NCBI GenBank assembly: GCA_017882245.1
Contig: JADGPV010000001.1
Location: forward strand, 1-7,874
Direction: 5' to 3'
Source of the DNA: Bacteroidales bacterium
GTDB taxonomy: Bacteria > Bacteroidota > Bacteroidia > Bacteroidales > VadinHA17
DNA length: 7,874 bases
The notes below the pieces were generated by a model. The model was not told the origin of the DNA, made no database searches, and worked only from the letters and a program-made list of their open reading frames with translations. The translations under genes were made by a program, and so were the position numbers. Each line of letters begins with the position of its first letter. Position 1 is the first letter of the stretch. Below, piece after piece: positions 6,408 to 7,874 of this stretch.

Positions 6408-6440
6408 CAAAGTTATTACAACTATTGCTCTTTTGTCAAA
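6408..6440 (-). promoter_or_regulatory. pyrBI promoter of the Bacteroidota -33/-7 type
   Basis: On the - strand TTTG (6440-6437) is followed after 21 bases by TAACTTTG (6415-6408), full matches to the -33 TTTG and -7 TAnnTTTG elements used by the phylum's primary sigma factor. Transcription should start near 6404, about 27 bases before the pyrB ATG. It lies in the 93-base gap after the yigZ stop, so pyrBI need not depend on read-through. Confidence 0.82.
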
Positions 6441-6470
6441 GCTGTTAAAAAGTATTTAAAAATATATTTC

Positions 6471-7088
6471 TCAGCCAGTACGGAGCCATGACAGGGTGAG
6501 GTCAGGGATCTTGCGCAAGCGACCTGTGACCTTCTCCGACTGTGAGGCCCTGAAAGATATCTCAGCAGAGCATTCCTGACCACCGTAATTAAGTGAGTGC
6601 TGCTGGCAGCTCTCCTCCTTGAGAACTTTCATCACATCGTTCATGGCTGCATATGGAAAAGTGACAAGCCAGTCTTCCGTCACATGCTTTTCAATTATCC
6701 TGGCATTCGACAATGCATCTTCAGCAGCAGTCCGGTATGCATTAATCAGTCCGCTGACACCCAGCAGGGTTCCGCCGAAATACCGTATGACAACTACCAG
6801 GATGTTCGTAAGGTCACGTGAGTTTAACTGGCCCATGATAGGCCGGCCTGCCGTTCCTGACGGTTCACCGTCATCATTGACGCGCCATGCCTGCCTGTCA
6901 GGGGTGAGCACCCAGGCATAGCAATGATGCCTGGCGTCATGATACTCCTTCCTCAGCGCTTCCAGTTTGCTTTTTATCTCTTCCTGTGATGAAACAGGGA
7001 TTGCTATTGATATGAACCTGCTTCCCCTGTCTTTAAAAAGACCTTTCGATTCAGAGGCTATGGTTTTATATGTATCAGAGAACAACAT
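6471..7088 (-). CDS. yigZ: YigZ/IMPACT family protein (UPF0029)
   Basis: The family is widespread and poorly defined. Its eukaryotic member IMPACT regulates the GCN2 kinase through GCN1; for bacterial YigZ a nucleic-acid or ribosome-related role has been suggested but not settled. The 205-residue product has full family length (E. coli YigZ 204). The N-terminal domain carries SRFIS at 23-27, DARHHCYAW at 51-59, NDDGEPSGTAGRPI at 71-84 and VVVIRYFGGTLLGVSGL at 98-114, with a C-terminal ferredoxin-like DUF1949 region from about 136. The ATG at 7086-7088 gives the expected start MLFSDTYKTI. It lies between the pyrBI promoter and the NamZ-like gene, all on the - strand, with a 115-base gap to the latter. 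I see no convincing promoter or terminator; the nearest -7-like sequence is TTTTTTTG (7118-7111), lacking a -33 partner. Confidence 0.93.
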   Translation of the reverse strand: MLFSDTYKTIASESKGLFKDRGSRFISIAIPVSSQEEIKSKLEALRKEYHDARHHCYAWVLTPDRQAWRVNDDGEPSGTAGRPIMGQLNSRDLTNILVVVIRYFGGTLLGVSGLINAYRTAAEDALSNARIIEKHVTEDWLVTFPYAAMNDVMKVLKEESCQQHSLNYGGQECSAEISFRASQSEKVTGRLRKIPDLTLSWLRTG

Positions 7089-7203
7089 TTTGTCCGAAGG
7101 GGTGATAAATCAAAAAAACATTAGGGCCTTCGCACCTTCGTAAGACCATGGAAACAAAGAAGTTGATAACTGACGAGCAATTATTTTTTCCGCGATAGCC
7201 ATT

Positions 7204-7874
7204 CTATTCGGTATATAAGGCCATTTGCCTGAATTCATTGTTAAAAAATTCTATTGAAGCATCCCATCGCCGGACCTCGTCAGCAATCGGCAGTCCTTTT
7301 TCAAGCACCTCGCGCATGCGGCTGTCGCCGGATAGTATGTCAAACGGCATCAGCCTGTACTCGTATTCATACGGCGGCGGATTGAATCTCAGAGAGCCGG
7401 CAGGTGAAGTCTTTATTACAGCATCAAAGAGATTAAGGGCTGTTACCACAGGCCTGAAGACTGAGGTATCAGTTACGTGTATCTGTATCCCATGGCAAAA
7501 CTGTCCGGCATATTTGTTAAATGTAGGTATGAAATCATGAATGCGGAAAGCGCAGCCGGGAATATTTCTGCTTCTCAGCTCGTTGAGCAAATGTGTGCTG
7601 TTAATGAAAGGTGCTCCTGTAAGCTCGAAGGGAATTACCGTTCCCCGTCCCTCGGAAAGATTAAGTGCTTCAGCCAGCACTATACCCGGATATACAAGCG
7701 CTGTTTCAGGAGCAGGCATATTGGGAGAGGGGAGGACCCATGGAAGGCCGGTCTCACGATATAATGAGTTGCGTCTCCATCCCTCTGCCCTTATAACGTG
7801 GAGGTCACAACCCGGGATGTATTTTTCCTTTATCCATAGAGCCATCCCTCCGATGGTCATGCGGTGGCACAGCG
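7204..7874 (-). CDS. namZ: NamZ-like exo-beta-N-acetylmuramidase, DUF1343 (C-terminal part)
   Basis: NamZ enzymes (Bacillus YbbC, Tannerella NamZ) remove MurNAc from the non-reducing ends of peptidoglycan fragments during cell-wall recycling or scavenging; many Bacteroidota members are exported or lipoproteins. Only the last 222 codons are here; the frame runs open through base 7874, so the N-terminal half, any signal peptide and the main catalytic region are outside. The Met at 7858-7860 is internal, not the start. Counting from it, recognised family motifs are WVLPSPNMP at 41-49, TALVYPG at 53-59, SEGRGTVIPFELTGAPFI at 69-86 and the RFNPPPYEYEY region near 157-167. The stop is TAG at 7204-7206. 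The stretch HRMTIGGMA (7869-7843) departs from the HGMTIGELA form I recall for the family. No terminator is visible after the gene. Family assignment is firm; activity cannot be judged from this part. Confidence 0.88.
   Translation of the reverse strand, partial: LCHRMTIGGMALWIKEKYIPGCDLHVIRAEGWRRNSLYRETGLPWVLPSPNMPAPETALVYPGIVLAEALNLSEGRGTVIPFELTGAPFINSTHLLNELRSRNIPGCAFRIHDFIPTFNKYAGQFCHGIQIHVTDTSVFRPVVTALNLFDAVIKTSPAGSLRFNPPPYEYEYRLMPFDILSGDSRMREVLEKGLPIADEVRRWDASIEFFNNEFRQMALYTE

Noticed and set aside
6378..6410. TTG start adding 11 residues to PyrB
   Set aside because: The codon overlaps the -7 box and so lies upstream of the expected transcript start.
5598..6459. + strand frames antisense to pyrB (94 and 119 codons)
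   Set aside because: Shadows of pyrB; the second also runs through the pyrBI promoter.
7125..7140. Short tandem repeat CCTTCGCA / CCTTCGTA upstream of yigZ
   Set aside because: Only two imperfect 8-base units with no structure around them; likely chance.
1..7874. Mobile elements, CRISPR, tRNA/rRNA, toxin-antitoxin or defence genes
   Set aside because: None seen: the genes are housekeeping families in tight order, with no long repeats, integrase or transposase motifs, and no cloverleaf-like stretch in the gaps.

Overview
The window looks like ordinary core chromosome of a Bacteroidota bacterium, most likely of the order Bacteroidales. The grounds are: an RNase Y gene preceded by zapA and a small coiled-coil protein ending LVREIDKCIALLDR; a DUF4293 membrane protein, a family known only from this phylum; an aspartate carbamoyltransferase of the PyrB+PyrI type with Bacteroides-like sequence; few usable Shine-Dalgarno sites; and a promoter of the phylum's own -33/-7 type (TTTG, 21 bases, TAACTTTG) in front of pyrB. 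I see no insertion sequence, phage gene, tRNA, rRNA or CRISPR array.

Left part (1-3497, + strand): the end of a coiled-coil protein gene, zapA, a 250-base gene-free stretch with RNA hairpins and two T-tracts that probably holds 6S RNA, then rny (RNase Y) and, overlapping its stop by four bases, a non-hydrolysing UDP-GlcNAc 2-epimerase-family gene (wecB/wbpI-like). The first two genes point to cell division, rny to mRNA decay, and the epimerase to surface-sugar synthesis.

Middle part (3487-5002): a uridine-phosphorylase-type gene (- strand) meets wecB tail to tail with an 11-base overlap. It diverges from the DUF4293 gene across a 196-base region that holds a perfect -7 box for the phosphorylase and an imperfect 19-bp palindrome with a third half-site near the DUF4293 start.

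Right part (4995-7874, - strand): pyrB-pyrI, a two-gene operon for the first committed step of pyrimidine synthesis with its allosteric subunit, driven by a clear promoter; a YigZ/IMPACT-family gene; and the C-terminal part of a NamZ (DUF1343) exo-N-acetylmuramidase gene that runs off the window. Pyrimidine salvage (udp) and synthesis (pyrBI) lie near each other but are separate transcription units.

I found no clearly new multi-gene system. The items most worth a second look are the structured RNA between zapA and rny, the palindrome in the udp/DUF4293 divergent region, and the overlapping 3' ends at both convergent junctions.
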